NCBI GenBank assembly: GCA_964384965.1
Contig: CAYLLR010000006.1
Span: forward strand, 1 to 23,623
Origin: GW2011-AR1 sp964384965
Lineage (GTDB): Archaea; Nanobdellota; Nanobdellia; Pacearchaeales; GW2011-AR1
DNA length: 23,623 bases
Reading direction: 5' to 3'
Below the pieces are notes generated by a model. The model saw only the letters and a program-made list of their open reading frames with translations. It made no database searches and was not told the origin of the DNA. Both the position numbers and the translations under genes were made by a program. This document shows, in pieces, positions 22,912 through 23,623 of this stretch. Numbering within the stretch: the stretch's first letter is position 1; the number at the start of each line of letters is the position of its first letter.

Positions 22912-22922
22912 TTTTTATTAAC
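22912..22922 (+). promoter_or_regulatory. TATA-like box of the HIT-like gene
   Basis: The site TTTTTATTAAC is centred 26 bases before the ATG at 22943. Confidence 0.4.
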
Positions 22923-22942
22923 TCCTTTTCCTGATTAAAACC

Positions 22943-23587
22943 ATGGTAAAAATGAAAAAAGATTTAGAAAATATAAAATCTAAATTAATTGAACAAATAA
23001 AAGCTAATTATCAAGGAACCCAAGCAAATGATTTTATCTTAAAAATAAAATCTATGAATGAGGAAGAATTCATCCTCTTTCTTAAAGAACAAGGATTAAT
23101 TGGGAAGGAGAACCCTCAAGGAGGATGTGTTTTTTGTTCGATTATTTTTGGAGACATTCCTTCAACAAAAATTGGGGAAAATGAAAAAGCAATTGCAATT
23201 TTAGAAATAAACCCTGCTTCTCTTGGACATTCCTTAATAATCCCAAGGGAACACATTGAAACAAAAGAGAAGATTCCAAAAGAAGTTGGAAAATTAGCAA
23301 TGGAAGTTCAAGAAAAAATACAAAAGACATTAAACCCTAAAAGAATTGATTTAATTTCTTCAAATATTATGGGGCATGAAATAATAAATGTACTTCCCAT
23401 CTATAAAGACGAAACGATAGATTCAAAAAGAAAAAAATTATCCCAAGAAGAACTTTTGAAAATTAAAAAGAAAATTGAGGAATCTAGTCAAGAAAAAGAA
23501 GAAAAAAAGGAAAAATTGGATGAAGGCGAAAAAAAACAGGAAGAAATTACCGAGGAGAATAATTGGTTACCGAGGAGAATTCCATAA
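22943..23587 (+). CDS. HIT-superfamily protein lacking the His triad
   Basis: A 214-residue protein with an N-terminal helical extension (1-58), then a HIT domain starting with the zinc-type GGCVFCSIIFGDIPSTKIGE (C62, C65). AILEINPASLGHSLIIPREH matches the conserved core with H96 and H104. Where active HIT hydrolases have HxHxH near the end of the domain, this one reads GHEIINVLPIYKDE, so the catalytic His is Asn or lost and nucleotide hydrolysis is unlikely. A Lys/Glu-rich tail (about 160-203) follows. The final residues ITEENNWLPRRIP come from a 20-base tandem duplication that changes the reading frame. The ATG at 22943 is chosen from TATA spacing; Met4 is possible. Confidence 0.8.
   Translation: MVKMKKDLENIKSKLIEQIKANYQGTQANDFILKIKSMNEEEFILFLKEQGLIGKENPQGGCVFCSIIFGDIPSTKIGENEKAIAILEINPASLGHSLIIPREHIETKEKIPKEVGKLAMEVQEKIQKTLNPKRIDLISSNIMGHEIINVLPIYKDETIDSKRKKLSQEELLKIKKKIEESSQEKEEKKEKLDEGEKKQEEITEENNWLPRRIP
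23547..23580 (+). repeat. Tandem 14-bp repeat with 20-bp period at the end of the HIT-like gene
   Basis: TTACCGAGGAGAAT occurs at 23547-23560 and 23567-23580. The two copies are read in different frames (as xTT ACC GAG and as TTA CCG AGG), and the second frame soon reaches TAA at 23585-23587. Confidence 0.8.
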
Positions 23588-23623
23588 AACATCTTAAGAT
23601 AATTCTAATTGATCTCCTAAAGG

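Noticed and set aside
1..23623. CRISPR arrays, insertion sequences, prophage genes, rRNA genes or a replication origin.
   Set aside because: No regularly spaced repeats, transposase or integrase motifs, rRNA sequence or origin-type repeats were seen on either strand.

Overview
The window reads as an ordinary chromosomal stretch of a small-genome, AT-rich archaeon, most likely a DPANN lineage of the Pacearchaeota/Woesearchaeota/Nanoarchaeota type. The informational genes are archaeal: GINS, a DHH nuclease of the GAN/RecJ type, aIF2 alpha, uS15, Nop10, aEF-1 beta, Bud32, RadA, an archaeal RPA, SRP54/FtsY and an archaeal-type phosphoglycerate mutase. Many proteins are shorter than family norms or have lost catalytic residues (Nudix, HIT, HD of Rel), which fits a reduced genome. 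The lineage call is inference. I saw no CRISPR array, insertion sequence, integrase or phage module.

Layout. 1-3062, minus strand: a GINS subunit (cut by the window start), phosphoglycerate mutase ApgM and an MgtC/DUF4010 membrane protein. 3113-5929, plus: the SRP receptor FtsY and SRP54. 5975-6980, plus: a VKOR-type disulfide enzyme one base ahead of Bud32 kinase. 6981-7754: a gene-poor stretch with tRNA-Gln(UUG), a possibly frameshifted small gene and short repeats. 7755-8892: a small unknown protein facing a MinD-like ATPase. 8998-13945, plus: uS15, DHH nuclease, aIF2 alpha, a degenerate Nudix protein, Nop10 (48 codons) and a long RelA/SpoT-type protein. 14196-17649, minus: a family 4 uracil-DNA glycosylase and a 942-residue secreted, membrane-anchored surface protein. 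17760-19682, plus: nucleoside diphosphate kinase and a lipoprotein lytic transglycosylase with a LysM domain. 19759-22473, minus: RadA, a YdjM-like membrane protein and RPA. 22587-23587, plus: aEF-1 beta and a HIT-like protein.

How the genes fit together. One set serves replication and repair (GINS, DHH nuclease, RadA, RPA, UDG). A second serves translation and RNA modification (uS15, aIF2 alpha, aEF-1 beta, Nop10, Bud32, tRNA-Gln). A third serves secretion and the cell surface (SRP54, FtsY, VKOR, surface protein, lytic transglycosylase). Two genes look bacterial in type: the full-architecture Rel protein, with an intact-looking synthetase but a ruined hydrolase domain, and the MltD-like transglycosylase, whose substrate (peptidoglycan) an archaeon does not make.

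Transcription signals are strikingly regular. Nearly every gene has a TATA-like box centred 23-29 bases before its start codon, so most mRNAs should be leaderless. I used this spacing to choose starts. The clear exception is the DHH nuclease, which has a TTG start behind a perfect AGGAGG.
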